Positions 43,232-52,516 of a stretch of DNA of 64,000 bases are shown here, piece after piece. Under the pieces are notes generated by a model that made no database searches, was not told where the DNA came from, and saw nothing but the letters and a program-made list of their open reading frames with translations. The DNA is from Hyalangium gracile (GTDB lineage: Bacteria; Myxococcota; Myxococcia; Myxococcales; Myxococcaceae). Both the position numbers and the translations under genes were made by a program. Where the stretch lies: NCBI RefSeq assembly GCF_020103725.1, contig NZ_JAHXBG010000009.1, forward strand, positions 355,403-419,402, read 5' to 3'. How positions within the stretch are numbered: position 1 is the first letter of the stretch; each line of letters starts with the position of its first letter.

Positions 43232-44557
43232 CTACGTGCGCCGGTCCAGGATGCCCAGCGAGAGCATCGCCACCAGGAAGCCGTAGACCACCTGCTCGGG
43301 GCGGTTGGCGTACGCCAGCAGCTCGGCCACCGTCCGGTTGCCGTCGATGCGAGGCAGCAGCTCCGCCTCCCACCGCTCCAGCTCCACCTCGTTGAGGTTG
43401 TAGGCGGGCGCCACCGCGGGGATGAGCCGATCCTCCGGCCGCAGCAGCCGGCGCAGGCGCTCCGGCTTGTAGAGCTTCTTCACCCCGCGGACGATCAGGT
43501 TGGCCGGGTGCAGATCCAGCTTGATGGACTCGGCGGCCGCCTTCTCCTTGAAGCTCATCACGTAGGTGCCGTCCTCCCACGAGAAGAGCGAGTAGATGAT
43601 GGCCTTCACCTGCTGGCCCACGTAGTACAGCCGCTCGGTGTCCTTGAGCAGCCCGCGCTCCACCAGCACGTCTCCGGTGCGCCGCTGCGTCTGCGTGGCC
43701 ACCGTCGCCGCGTCCTGCAGCTGCTCGGGGCGGATCTTCCCCACCCGCACCAGGAACTGGCCGAACCGGTCCGACAGCAGGTTGGACAGCGCGAACACCG
43801 GCGTGCCGTGCTCGAAGTACACGACTTTTTTCACCTTGCCGCGCTGCACGCCCAGCTCGCCCGTCTCGCGCGAGAGGAAGAAGGCGGTGATGAGCGAGGG
43901 CAGGTTGTCGCGCAGCTCGCCCCGGCGCATGCCCGGTCCACCGCCGCCCGCGGGCACCGGCTCCGGCGGCCGGCCCGGCTGGGGCGGACGCACCACCGTC
44001 ACCGGCCCCTTCTGCATGGGGCTGGCGGTGAGGTTGGCGCCGCGAATCTCCGCCGACAGGTTGCCGCCTCCGGTCACCTTGATGCGACCGGTGAGCTCCA
44101 TCGCGTCCTGAGGCCCCTCCTCCTCCACGTCGATGTCCAGCTCCACCTCGAAGGCGTCCTGCGCCCGGGCGACCGGCGGCGCCTTCTTCTCGGCCGGCAC
44201 CAGCTTGGCCACCGCCTCGAGCAGCTTCTGGGCCTCGAAGGGCTTCTCGAAGTAGCCCGCCGCCGCGTACTTCTGCCGGGCCTCGATGGCGTGCTTCCCA
44301 CCCTTGAACACACCGGTGATGAAGATGAGCGGGAGCTGGGGCTGCTCCTTCCGGAGCGAGTCGGCCAGGTGGTAGCCCATCATGTCGGGCAGGAGGATGT
44401 CGATGACGGCCGTGGCCAGGCTCTGCCCCTTGGCCAGCTCGACGGCCTGCCTGCCGCGGCTGGCCGCGGTCACCTCATAGCCGGCATCCTCGAACAGCTG
44501 CGTGAGCAGGGAGAGGAGCTCCTGGTTGTCGTCGACGACGAGGATTCGCGGGGCCAT
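43232..44557 (-). CDS. Response regulator receiver with PATAN/DUF4388 domain
   Basis: 441 residues from ATG 44557. Residues 1-120 form a receiver domain: ILVVDDNQELL, phosphoacceptor Asp in AVIDILLPDMMG, Thr in FITGVF and Lys in YFEKPF. A Pro-rich acidic linker follows. Residues about 220-441 hold the PATAN/DUF4388 region (LPSLITAFFLSRETGELGVQRG, given by its start LPSLITAFFLSRETG) and C-terminal helices (DRLIPAVAP to LSLGILDRR). Such proteins are common in myxobacteria and control motility or development by protein contacts. No adjacent kinase. Confidence 0.85.
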   Translation of the reverse strand: MAPRILVVDDNQELLSLLTQLFEDAGYEVTAASRGRQAVELAKGQSLATAVIDILLPDMMGYHLADSLRKEQPQLPLIFITGVFKGGKHAIEARQKYAAAGYFEKPFEAQKLLEAVAKLVPAEKKAPPVARAQDAFEVELDIDVEEEGPQDAMELTGRIKVTGGGNLSAEIRGANLTASPMQKGPVTVVRPPQPGRPPEPVPAGGGGPGMRRGELRDNLPSLITAFFLSRETGELGVQRGKVKKVVYFEHGTPVFALSNLLSDRFGQFLVRVGKIRPEQLQDAATVATQTQRRTGDVLVERGLLKDTERLYYVGQQVKAIIYSLFSWEDGTYVMSFKEKAAAESIKLDLHPANLIVRGVKKLYKPERLRRLLRPEDRLIPAVAPAYNLNEVELERWEAELLPRIDGNRTVAELLAYANRPEQVVYGFLVAMLSLGILDRRT

Positions 44558-44613
44558 CAGTGGGCGTAACCTAGCAAAACCTCGGGGCAGGATCAGGAAA
44601 CTGTGCTCCCAAA

Positions 44614-44650
44614 GGGTGCATCCCGCTCTCCGGGCGGATAGGTTGCACCC
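44614..44650. repeat. Inverted repeat in divergent promoter region
   Basis: GGGTGCA (44614-44620) and TGCACCC (44644-44650): 7-bp arms 23 bases apart between the receiver-PATAN gene and the rightward small exported protein gene. Possibly regulatory; could also be chance. Confidence 0.25.
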
Positions 44651-44653
44651 GCC

Positions 44654-45022
44654 ATGGTGTCCCCTCCCACCTCTCGCGCGCGCCTGCTCGCCGTCCTGCT
44701 CTGCCTGGGGCTGGGAGCGCCGACCCTGGCCTGGGCCCAGGCAGGTGGGGCCTCGGAGGATGGCGGGGTCTCCATGACCCCGGACGCCTCGGTGGGCGAG
44801 GGCGGCGCCGATCGCGACAACCCCGAGGGAGAGGATGGGGTGGGCCGCGTCGTGGTGAACTGCCACAGCAGCAATGACTGCTCCCCCCGCTTCACCTGCA
44901 ATCAAGGCAAGTGCAAGTACAGCGGGGTGCGCGAGGCGGAGCGCGTGGGCTGCCTGCTGGGCCCCGAGGCCGCGCTGGTGCTGACGGGGCTGGGGCTGGT
45001 GGCGGCGAGGAGGAGGCGTTAG
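44654..45022 (+). CDS. Small exported Cys-containing protein with MYXO-CTERM-like end
   Basis: 122 residues. A signal peptide ends at LAWAQA. The middle is acidic and Gly-rich, with four Cys in VNCHSSNDCSPRFTCNQGKC, a likely disulphide-stabilised knot. The C-terminus is Cys-Leu-Leu-Gly, a hydrophobic run, then RRRR. This fits the MYXO-CTERM sorting signal processed by myxosortase and lipid-anchored at the Cys. The stop overlaps the next gene's GTG as TAGTG. Confidence 0.72.
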   Translation: MVSPPTSRARLLAVLLCLGLGAPTLAWAQAGGASEDGGVSMTPDASVGEGGADRDNPEGEDGVGRVVVNCHSSNDCSPRFTCNQGKCKYSGVREAERVGCLLGPEAALVLTGLGLVAARRRR

Positions 45023-46062
45023 TGCGACTCGGCTTCAAGGCGGACAACCTGCTGGAGCGCGTGGCGAACTGGTTCAACCTGGCGCCGCTGCCCGTGGTGC
45101 AGGTGTTCTTCGGGATGATGAGCTCCCGGACGATGATGGCCGGGGTGCGGCTGGGGGTGTACGCGGCGCTGGCGGACGGCCCCGCCACGGCGGAGGCCCT
45201 GGCCGAGCGGCTGAAGCTCTCCCCCGAGGGCACGCGCGTGCTGCTGGAGGGCCTGGTCTCCTGCGAGGTGGTGAAGCGCAAGCGTGGCCGCTACTGGCTG
45301 GATGAGCGGGCGCGGCGCTGGCTGGATCCGCGCTCGCCGCAGTACATCGGCGGCTTCATCGAGTTCAACTACTCGCAGTGGGAGTGGTGGAACCAGCTCG
45401 AGGAGATGGTGCGCACCGGCAGGTCCGTGGACATCCACGACTTCGCGCCGGAGGACCCACGCTGGCGGGACTACATCCACGCCATGCACCAGCTGGCGCG
45501 GCTGGCGGCGCCGGAGGTGGCCTCGGCCATTCCCCTGCCCCGCGGCGCGAAGCACATCCTGGACCTGGGCGGGGCGCACGGCTGGTACGCGGCGGAGCTG
45601 TGCCAGCGCCACCGGGGGCTGAAGGCCACGGTGTTGGACCTGGAGGGCAGCGCGCGCGTGGGGCGGGAGATCATCGCCTCGGCGGGGCTGTCGCACCTGG
45701 TGACGCACCGGGAGGGCAACATCCTGTCGGCCGAGCTGGGCGGCCCGTACGACGCGGTGCTGCTCTTCCAGGTGGTGCACCACCTGTCGCCGGCGCAGAA
45801 CGTGGCGCTGCTGCGCCGGGTGCGCACCGCGCTGGGGCCCAAGGGCACGCTCGCCGTCCTGGAGTACCTGCGCGAGGAGGTGGAGGCCGAGCCCAGCGCC
45901 TCGGCGCTCATCGGCCTGCACTACTTCCTGACCTCGAAGGCGGCGGCGTACACGCCGGCCGAGGTGGAGGGCTTCCTGGACGACGCGGGCTACCGCATCC
46001 TCCGCACCCAACCCATCCGGCGCCTGCCGCTGCAGACGCTCATCCTCGCCCAGCCGGAATGA
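45022..46062 (+). CDS. SAM-dependent O-methyltransferase (Methyltransf_2-like)
   Basis: 346 residues from GTG 45022, translationally coupled (TAGTG) with GAGGAGGAGG upstream. An N-terminal winged-helix dimerisation domain (VRLGVYAALADGPATAEALA) precedes a class I SAM fold: LDLGGAHGWYA (motif I), ATVLDL, and HREGNIL. The C-terminal LHYFLTSKAAAYTPAEVEGFL matches the substrate end of small-molecule O-methyltransferases. The substrate is unknown. It shares direction with the UbiA cassette 90 bases downstream, but a link is uncertain. Confidence 0.8.
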   Translation: MRLGFKADNLLERVANWFNLAPLPVVQVFFGMMSSRTMMAGVRLGVYAALADGPATAEALAERLKLSPEGTRVLLEGLVSCEVVKRKRGRYWLDERARRWLDPRSPQYIGGFIEFNYSQWEWWNQLEEMVRTGRSVDIHDFAPEDPRWRDYIHAMHQLARLAAPEVASAIPLPRGAKHILDLGGAHGWYAAELCQRHRGLKATVLDLEGSARVGREIIASAGLSHLVTHREGNILSAELGGPYDAVLLFQVVHHLSPAQNVALLRRVRTALGPKGTLAVLEYLREEVEAEPSASALIGLHYFLTSKAAAYTPAEVEGFLDDAGYRILRTQPIRRLPLQTLILAQPE

Positions 46063-46151
46063 GGCCGGCCGCTCCCCCACCGGCGGGCCCTCCGCCTCCG
46101 ACAAATGGGCCGTGCGCCCACGCCCCACTGCGCTAGCCTTCGCTGCCTCCG

Positions 46152-47600
46152 ATGATGTCCTCCGCCTCGCCCGCCCCAGCCTCGGCCCCGGACGTGCCGC
46201 TCGTCGTCGACCTCGACGGGACGCTGGTGCGCACGGACACGCTGCACGAGAGCCTGCTGGTGCTGCTCAAGCGCAACCCGCTGCTGCTGGTGCTGGCGGC
46301 GCTGTGGATGCTCAAGGGCAAGGCGGCCTTCAAGGCGGAGGTGGGCCGGAGGGTGAAGCTGGACGCCGAGCGCCTGCCCTACAGCGAGCCGCTGCTGGCC
46401 TACCTCACCGAGGAGAAGGCGCGAGGCCGGCGGCTGGTGCTGGCCACCGCGGCGGACCAGACGATCGCCGACGCGGTGGCGGCCCACCTGGGCCTGTTCG
46501 CCGAGGTGTACGCCAGCGACGGCGTGGTGAACCTCTCGGGCGCGCGCAAGCTGGCGCGGCTGAAGCAGGCGCACCCCGAGTTCGACTACGCGGGGGACGG
46601 AGAGGTGGACCTGGCGCTGTGGCGAGAGGCCCGCCGGGCGGTGGTGGTGCACGGCTCGGCGGGGCTGGAGCGGAAGGTGCGCGCGCTGGGGCGCGGCGAG
46701 GTGCGCGTCTTCGAGGCGCCCCGAGTGGGCCTGCGCCAGTGGGTGAAGGCGCTGCGGGTGCACCAGTGGGCCAAGAACATCCTCGTCTTCGTCCCGGCGC
46801 TGGCGGCGCACAAGGGGCTGAACGTGGGGCTGCTGGTGCAGGCCGGGCTGGGCTTCGTGGCCTTCAGCCTGTGCGCCTCCAGCGTGTACATCCTCAACGA
46901 CTTGCTGGACCTGGACTCGGACCGGCAGCACCCGACGAAGCGCAAGCGCCCCTTCGCCTCGGGAGACTTGCCGGTGAGGGTGGGAGCGGTGCTGGCGCCG
47001 GTGCTGCTGGTGGCCGGCTTCGCGGTGGCGCTGCTGCTGCCGCTGCCCTTCTCCGCGCTGCTGGCCACCTACTACGCGGTGACGCTGGCCTACTCGCTGC
47101 ACCTCAAGCAGGTGATGGTGCTGGACGTGCTGGTGCTGGCCGGGCTGTACACGGTGCGCATCTTCGGCGGCTCGCTGGCGACGGGGGTGCCCACCTCGAG
47201 CTGGCTCTTCACCTTCTCGATGTTCCTGTTCCTGTCGCTGGCGCTGGTGAAGCGGCTGTCCGAGGTGCGGCGGCTGCGGCTCTCCAACGCGACGACGACG
47301 CCGGGCCGGGGCTACCTGGCCAGCGACTACGAGCAGCTCTCCAGCCTGGGCGTGGCGGCCGGCTACATCTCCGTGCTGGTGCTGGCCTTCTACATCACCA
47401 GCAAGGATGTGACGGCGCTCTATGCCCACCCGGAGCGGCTGTGGCTGCTGTGTCCGGTGATGCTGTACTGGGTGAGCCGCGTGTGGCTGCTGGCCCACCG
47501 GGGCCTGGTCAACGAGGATCCGCTGGTTTTTGCGCTCCGGGACAAGGTGAGCTACGGGGTGGGTGTGGTGGCAGCGCTGGTGCTGCTGGCCGCCTCATGA
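46152..47600 (+). CDS. HAD phosphatase - UbiA prenyltransferase fusion (DPPR synthase + phosphatase-like)
   Basis: 482 residues. Residues about 15-190 form a HAD domain (VVDLDGTLVRTD is the DxDGT nucleophile motif; LATAADQTIADAVA). Residues about 195-482 form a UbiA membrane domain with NDLLDLDSDRQHPTKRKRP (NDxxDxxxD) and eight or so hydrophobic segments. In mycobacteria UbiA (Rv3806c) transfers phosphoribose to decaprenyl phosphate, and a phosphatase (Rv3807c) removes the 5-phosphate. Here both would be one protein. The two following genes are DprE1- and DprE2-like, so the product is probably polyprenyl-phospho-ribose made ready for epimerisation. Confidence 0.8.
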   Translation: MMSSASPAPASAPDVPLVVDLDGTLVRTDTLHESLLVLLKRNPLLLVLAALWMLKGKAAFKAEVGRRVKLDAERLPYSEPLLAYLTEEKARGRRLVLATAADQTIADAVAAHLGLFAEVYASDGVVNLSGARKLARLKQAHPEFDYAGDGEVDLALWREARRAVVVHGSAGLERKVRALGRGEVRVFEAPRVGLRQWVKALRVHQWAKNILVFVPALAAHKGLNVGLLVQAGLGFVAFSLCASSVYILNDLLDLDSDRQHPTKRKRPFASGDLPVRVGAVLAPVLLVAGFAVALLLPLPFSALLATYYAVTLAYSLHLKQVMVLDVLVLAGLYTVRIFGGSLATGVPTSSWLFTFSMFLFLSLALVKRLSEVRRLRLSNATTTPGRGYLASDYEQLSSLGVAAGYISVLVLAFYITSKDVTALYAHPERLWLLCPVMLYWVSRVWLLAHRGLVNEDPLVFALRDKVSYGVGVVAALVLLAAS

Positions 47601-47610
47601 GCGAAGCGGG

Positions 47611-49011
47611 ATGACGAGCGAGCATCAGTCCTGGGGACGCTTCCCGCGCGTGTCGCGGCAGGCGGCGCACCCCGTCGTCTGGCAGACGGAGTCGCTGCCC
47701 GTCTCGAGCGGCCCGCTGCTGCCTCATGGGCTGGGGCGCAGCTATGGGGACTCGTGCCTCAATGAAGGGGGAACGCTGCTCACCACCCCCACGCTGGACC
47801 GGCTGCTGGGCTTCGACGTGGCCACGGGCGTGGTGCGCTGCGAGGCTGGCGTCAGCCTGGACACGCTGCTGCGGCTGGTGGTTCCGCGCGGCTGGTTCCT
47901 CCCCGTCACGCCGGGCACCAGGTTCGTCACGGTGGGCGGCGCCATCGCCAACGACGTGCACGGCAAGAACCACCACCGGGCCGGGACGTTCGGGCGGTAC
48001 GTGCGGCGCTTCGAGCTGCTGCGCTCGGACGGCAGCCGGCGCGTGTGCTCGCCGGAGGAGCACCGGGACTGGTACGAGGCCACCATCGGTGGGCTGGGCC
48101 TCACCGGCCTCATCCTCTGGGCGGACGTGCAGCTGCGGCCCATCCACAACCCGTTCGTCCTCACGGAGACGGTGCCGCTGGAGAACCTGGACGCGTTCTT
48201 CGAGGTGTCCCGCGAGTCGGAGCCGGACCACGAGTTCACCGTGGCGTGGCTGGACGGGCTGGCGCGGGGACGCAGGCTGGGACGCGGCCTGTACTACCGG
48301 GGCAACTTCGCCCCGCCGCAGCTCGAGGGGCTGCCGCTCAGGAAGAGCCACCTGAACCGGGCCTCGGGGCTGGCGGTGCCTTTCGATCTGCCCGGCTTCA
48401 GCCTCAACCGGCTGTCGGTGGCCGCCTTCAACTGGCTCTACTATCGGGTGAACCTGCTGAAGCGCGGGGCCCGGCTGCAGCACTATGATCCGTTCTTCTA
48501 CCCGCTGGACGCCGTGCAGCGATGGAACCGCATCTATGGGCGGCGCGGCTTCTTCCAGTTCCAGTGCGTGGTGCCGCACGCCACCGCGCGCGACGCGCTG
48601 AGGGAGCTCCTGGAGCGCAGCGCCCGGGAAGTACCGAGCTTCCTGAACGTGCTGAAGACCTTCGGGAGCGTGTCCTCGCCGGGGTGGCTGTCCTTCCCGC
48701 GGCCCGGGGTGACGCTGGCGCTGGACTTCGCCAACCGGGGCGCGCGCACCTTGCGGCTCATCGCGGAGCTGGACCGCGTGACGCGCGAGGCGGGCGGCGC
48801 GGTGTACCCGGCGAAGGACGCGGGGATGAGCGCGGAGAACTTCGCGGCGTACTTCCCCCAGCTCGAGCGCTTCAAGCCGTACGTGGACCCCGCCTTCTCG
48901 TCCTCCTTCTGGCGGCGGATGACGTCGGCGTCCGCCGTGGCCACCTCGCCACTTGCCCTCGGCCAGGGAACGGGTGAGGGTGTCGGGGTTCCCGCCGCCG
49001 TTCCCCTCTGA
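47611..49011 (+). CDS. dprE1: Decaprenylphosphoryl-ribose 2'-oxidase-like FAD enzyme (DprE1)
   Basis: 466 residues from ATG 47611, 10 bases after the UbiA stop. FAD domain: HGLGRSYGDSCL, VTVGGAIANDVHGKNHH and GTFGRYV, all matching DprE1 (which has VHGKNHH). The active-site Lys is in YPAKDAGMS. The position of mycobacterial Cys387, hit by benzothiazinones, is occupied by Ala (GVTLALDFAN). It would oxidise polyprenyl-phospho-ribose to the keto intermediate. No signal peptide. The end of the protein (TSPLALGQGTGEGVGVP) is low complexity. Confidence 0.82.
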   Translation: MTSEHQSWGRFPRVSRQAAHPVVWQTESLPVSSGPLLPHGLGRSYGDSCLNEGGTLLTTPTLDRLLGFDVATGVVRCEAGVSLDTLLRLVVPRGWFLPVTPGTRFVTVGGAIANDVHGKNHHRAGTFGRYVRRFELLRSDGSRRVCSPEEHRDWYEATIGGLGLTGLILWADVQLRPIHNPFVLTETVPLENLDAFFEVSRESEPDHEFTVAWLDGLARGRRLGRGLYYRGNFAPPQLEGLPLRKSHLNRASGLAVPFDLPGFSLNRLSVAAFNWLYYRVNLLKRGARLQHYDPFFYPLDAVQRWNRIYGRRGFFQFQCVVPHATARDALRELLERSAREVPSFLNVLKTFGSVSSPGWLSFPRPGVTLALDFANRGARTLRLIAELDRVTREAGGAVYPAKDAGMSAENFAAYFPQLERFKPYVDPAFSSSFWRRMTSASAVATSPLALGQGTGEGVGVPAAVPL

Positions 49012-49035
49012 ACTCGAGCCCCCCCCTCCTTATAT

Positions 49036-49773
49036 ATGAAGAAGGTCCTCGTCCTCGGCGCCACGAGCGCCATTGCCCAGGCCACGGTGCGGCTGCTCGC
49101 CGCGCGCGGGGCCGCGCTGTACCTGGTGGGCCGCAACGCCGCGAACCTCGACGTGGTGGCGAAGGACGCGGCCACCCGGGGGGCCTCCAAGGTGGAGCAG
49201 CAGGCGCTGGATCTGGACGACTTCTCCGCGCACGAGGCGCTGGTGGAGCGCGCGGCGCAGGCGCTCGGAGGATTGGACGGGGCGCTCATCGCGCACGGCG
49301 TGCTCGGGGAGCAGAAGGCGTGCGAGCGCTCCTGGACGGAGACGGAGAAGGTGCTGCGCACCAACTTCCTGAGCGCGGCCTCGCTGCTGACGGCGCTGGC
49401 CAACCGCTTCGAGGCGCAGAAGGCCGGCACGCTGGTGGTCATCTCGTCGGTGGCGGGAGACCGGGGCCGGCAGAGCAACTACGTGTATGGGGCGTCGAAG
49501 GGCGCGCTGAACGTGTTCCTCCAGGGGCTGCGCAACCGGCTGGCGCGCTCGGGCGTGGCGGTGGTGACGGTGAAGCCAGGGTTCGTGGACACGCCGATGA
49601 CGGCGCACGTGCCGAAGAACAAGCTCTTCGCCTCACCGGAGCAGGTGGCGCGCGGCATCCTGCGCGCGGCGGATGGGCGCAAGAATGAGGTCTACGTCCC
49701 CGCCAGGTGGGCGCTCATCATGTTCATCATCCGCTCCATCCCCGAGGGCATCTTCAAGAAGATGAAGCTGTAG
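49036..49773 (+). CDS. dprE2: DprE2-like short-chain dehydrogenase/reductase
   Basis: 245 residues. Cofactor site GATSAIAQA (GxxxGxG variant), catalytic Ser in ISSVAGDRGRQS and YGASK (Tyr/Lys). The tail ends in IFKKMKL, basic and membrane-proximal, with IMFIIRSIPEGI hydrophobic. It should reduce the keto intermediate to polyprenyl-phospho-arabinose together with DprE1. It starts 24 bases after dprE1; there is no clear ribosome site. Confidence 0.8.
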   Translation: MKKVLVLGATSAIAQATVRLLAARGAALYLVGRNAANLDVVAKDAATRGASKVEQQALDLDDFSAHEALVERAAQALGGLDGALIAHGVLGEQKACERSWTETEKVLRTNFLSAASLLTALANRFEAQKAGTLVVISSVAGDRGRQSNYVYGASKGALNVFLQGLRNRLARSGVAVVTVKPGFVDTPMTAHVPKNKLFASPEQVARGILRAADGRKNEVYVPARWALIMFIIRSIPEGIFKKMKL

Positions 49774-49860
49774 CAGCCGCGGCTCCGGCGACGGCTGGGA
49801 GACAGGCGGGGCATCAGGGGCTCGCTTGCCGGCGGCCCGCGTTGTATCCAGACTCTCCCT

Positions 49861-50439
49861 ATGGGTTACGGCGCTCGCAAGCTGCAGGGTCCCCCTACTC
49901 GTGCCGATCTGGAGGCTCTGCCAGAGTCGGTCGTGGGGGAGATCATCGAGGGCACGCTCTACACCCACGCACGTCCTCGGCCGGGACATGGCCTCGTGGA
50001 GGGCAGGCTCTTCGGCGGGTTGGATGGCCCGTTCCAGCTGGGCCGAGGAGGACCCGGTGGATGGTGGATTGAGACAGGGCCGGGCATCGAGCTCGACGGC
50101 TCTCCTGAGTTCATCCCCGACCTCGCGGGCTGGCGCCGCGAGCGCGTGCCGGAGTGGCCCGAGCAGTGGACCGTCGTTCCCGATTGGGCCTGCGAGATCC
50201 TGTCCCCGACGACCCGTTCCTACGACCAGCGCATCAAGCGCCCCTTCTACGCGCGCATCGGCATCCGCCACCTCTGGTTCATCGACATCGAGGCACGGAC
50301 GCTCACGGTCAGCGAGCTGATCGAAGGGCGCTGGGTGGAGCTGGGGGTGTATGGCGAGGACGAGGCCATCCGCGCCGCCCCCTTCGATGCCATCGAGCTG
50401 AAGCTCGGCGAGCTCTGGCCTCCCACCCGCGCGCCCTGA
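49861..50439 (+). CDS. Uma2-family putative restriction endonuclease
   Basis: 192 residues. The fold core shows FIPDLAGW (Asp), WACEILSPTTRSYD (Glu) and KRPFYARIGIRHLWFID. These are the PD-(D/E)xK-like residues of the Uma2/DUF820 family. Function is not established, though these genes are numerous in myxobacteria and cyanobacteria. It stands alone, convergent with the FAAL gene. Confidence 0.85.
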   Translation: MGYGARKLQGPPTRADLEALPESVVGEIIEGTLYTHARPRPGHGLVEGRLFGGLDGPFQLGRGGPGGWWIETGPGIELDGSPEFIPDLAGWRRERVPEWPEQWTVVPDWACEILSPTTRSYDQRIKRPFYARIGIRHLWFIDIEARTLTVSELIEGRWVELGVYGEDEAIRAAPFDAIELKLGELWPPTRAP

Positions 50440-50447
50440 GCTGGGCG

Positions 50448-52205
50448 TCAGCGGTCCTGCTCGGAGCGGACGAAGGCCAGGGCGCTCCTGGCCATCTCCA
50501 CCGCGAGCCCCACCGCGCCCACCTTCTTCGGAGGCTTCAGCCCGTCCGTCAGGTATCGGCGCAGCGCTTCACTCCGCCGCAGCTTGCCGCTCGAGGTCCG
50601 TGGCAGCGTCCCGGGCTCCAGCATCCGCACCGTGTGTGGCCGGACGCCCGTGCCCGCCACCACCGCTGCGCGCACCCGCTCCTCCACCGCCGCGTCCTCC
50701 GCCTCCGGTCCAGCCCGCTCGGCGAGGATGAGCAGTGCCTCGTCCTCGCTCCCCTCCGGCGTGAAGCCGAGCGCCACCGCGCAGCCCACGCGCACTCCCT
50801 CCACCGCCTGCAGGCACTCCTCGAAGGACTGCGGCGCGTGGTTGGCGCCACGGATGATGACCAGGTCCTTCGCGCGGCCCGTGAGGTAAAGCTCTCCGTC
50901 CGCCACGAAGCCCAGATCTCCCGTGTCCAGCCAGCCGTCCGGACTCAGCGCTCGCGCCGTGGCCACGGCATCGCCGTAGTACTCCGCCATCACCGAGGGC
51001 CCTCGCGCGAAGACACGCCCCACCCGCCGCTCGGGCAGCGCTCCCCCCAGCACATCGCGCACCTCCACCTCGACTCCCGCCACCGGGGCCCCCACGGACA
51101 CCAGGGCCCGTGAGCCCTCCACCACCCGCCCCTCTCGAGCCAGCACTCCCGCATCCACATTCAGCGAGCGCGGGCCCCGACCACCGGGAGGGAAGGTGAC
51201 GGCCAGGGAGGCCTCGGACAGGCCGTACACCGGCCGGAGCGCGCTCGCCGAGAAGCCATACCGCTCGAAGCGTTCCACGAAGCGCCGCAGCGTCTCCAGC
51301 GACACGGGCTCGGCGCCGTTGAGCGCGTGCTTCCACCACGAGAGATCCACCCCCTCCAGCTCCGAGTCCTTCACCCGCTTCAGGCACAGGCCGTAGGCGA
51401 AGTTGGGCGCGGGCGAGATGAAGCCCTTGTGGCGAGACAGCGCCCGCAGCCACAGCGCCGGCCGCGCGAGGAATACCTCCGGAGGAATCAGCACCAGGTT
51501 GCCCGGGTAGTACAGCGCCGCGAGCAGACAGCCGATGAGCCCCATGTCGTGGTACAGCGGCAGCCAGGACACGCCCACCGGCGGCGTGCCCGGAGGCAGC
51601 GGACTGGCGGCCTCGAGCGCGGCCACCTGCGCCATCAGCGCCGCGTGGGTGAGCGCCACCGGCTTCGGATCCACCGTCGAGCCCGAGGAGAACTGGATGA
51701 GGCCCAGCGCCTCGGGGCGGACGCTCACGGCCAGCGCATCCTCCCCGCGAGCCACCTCGTCCACCGTCCGGCAGCCCAGCCTCGGACGTGCCGCCTCCAC
51801 CGCGGCGCCCAGCAGCAGCTTCACCTTCAGCTCGGTGAGCACCACCGCCGAGCCCGTCACCTCCAGCATCCGCGCCGTCGAGCGGTGGTACTCCTCCAGG
51901 CGCCCCAGCCGCACCGGCGGGTAGAGCGGCACCGGCACCGCGCCCGCCAGCAGCGTGCCGAAGAAGGCATCCATGAAGGCCGCGGACGTGGGCAGGAGGA
52001 TGGCCACGCGATCCCCCTCCGCCACGCCCAGGCGGCGCAGCCCCGCGGCCGTCTGCCGGGCGCGGCGATACACCTCCGCCCAGGACAGCGTCGTCTCGCG
52101 CTCGGACGCATCCACGAAGGTGAGCCCCAGCTCCGTGCCCGCCGCGGCCGCGAGCATCTGCGTCACCGTGGCGTACCTCACCGGTGGCAGCGCTGGCCCC
52201 TTCAT
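50448..52205 (-). CDS. Fatty-acyl-AMP ligase (FAAL)
   Basis: 585 residues from ATG 52205, which overlaps the ACP stop by 4 bases. Adenylation motifs: IQFSSGSTVDPKPVALTH (A3), VYGLSEASLAVTF (A5), WLDTGDLGFVADGELYLTGRAKD is A7-A8, given by its parts DTGDLGF and GRAKDLVIIRGANHAPQ. The C-terminal Lys is in SSGKLRRSEAL. NHAPQ is typical of FAALs, which make acyl-AMP and load it on ACP rather than CoA. It should activate a fatty acid as starter for the neighbouring type III PKS. Confidence 0.88.
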   Translation of the reverse strand: MKGPALPPVRYATVTQMLAAAAGTELGLTFVDASERETTLSWAEVYRRARQTAAGLRRLGVAEGDRVAILLPTSAAFMDAFFGTLLAGAVPVPLYPPVRLGRLEEYHRSTARMLEVTGSAVVLTELKVKLLLGAAVEAARPRLGCRTVDEVARGEDALAVSVRPEALGLIQFSSGSTVDPKPVALTHAALMAQVAALEAASPLPPGTPPVGVSWLPLYHDMGLIGCLLAALYYPGNLVLIPPEVFLARPALWLRALSRHKGFISPAPNFAYGLCLKRVKDSELEGVDLSWWKHALNGAEPVSLETLRRFVERFERYGFSASALRPVYGLSEASLAVTFPPGGRGPRSLNVDAGVLAREGRVVEGSRALVSVGAPVAGVEVEVRDVLGGALPERRVGRVFARGPSVMAEYYGDAVATARALSPDGWLDTGDLGFVADGELYLTGRAKDLVIIRGANHAPQSFEECLQAVEGVRVGCAVALGFTPEGSEDEALLILAERAGPEAEDAAVEERVRAAVVAGTGVRPHTVRMLEPGTLPRTSSGKLRRSEALRRYLTDGLKPPKKVGAVGLAVEMARSALAFVRSEQDR

Positions 52206-52468
52206 CGCTGAACCTCCGGCGAGGCGACGACGCGCGTCGAGACCAGCCGGGCCAGATCCGCCACGGTGGTGATGCCCACCGCGTCCTCCTCGGACAGCTT
52301 CACCCGGAAGCGGTTCTCCAGCCCCACCGCCAGCACCGTCAGCCCCAGGCTGTCGAGCTGCAGGTCCTTCAGCAGATCATGGGAGGGCTCCACCGCCCCC
52401 TTCCACTCCAGCTCCTCACCGAGGATGCGGCGGATCTCCGCCACCACCTCGCCTTCCAGCTCAGCCAC
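52202..52468 (-). CDS. Acyl carrier protein
   Basis: 88 residues, GTG start. The phosphopantetheine Ser is in LQLDSLGLTVLA (DSL). Acidic helices are typical. It lies between the PKS and FAAL genes; its stop overlaps the FAAL start (ATGA). It probably receives the acyl-AMP and passes the acyl chain to the PKS. Confidence 0.92.
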   Translation of the reverse strand: MAELEGEVVAEIRRILGEELEWKGAVEPSHDLLKDLQLDSLGLTVLAVGLENRFRVKLSEEDAVGITTVADLARLVSTRVVASPEVQR

Positions 52469-52516
52469 GCTACACCCCCGAAAAGACGGTGGGAGCGCCC
52501 TCCCACCGCGGCATGC

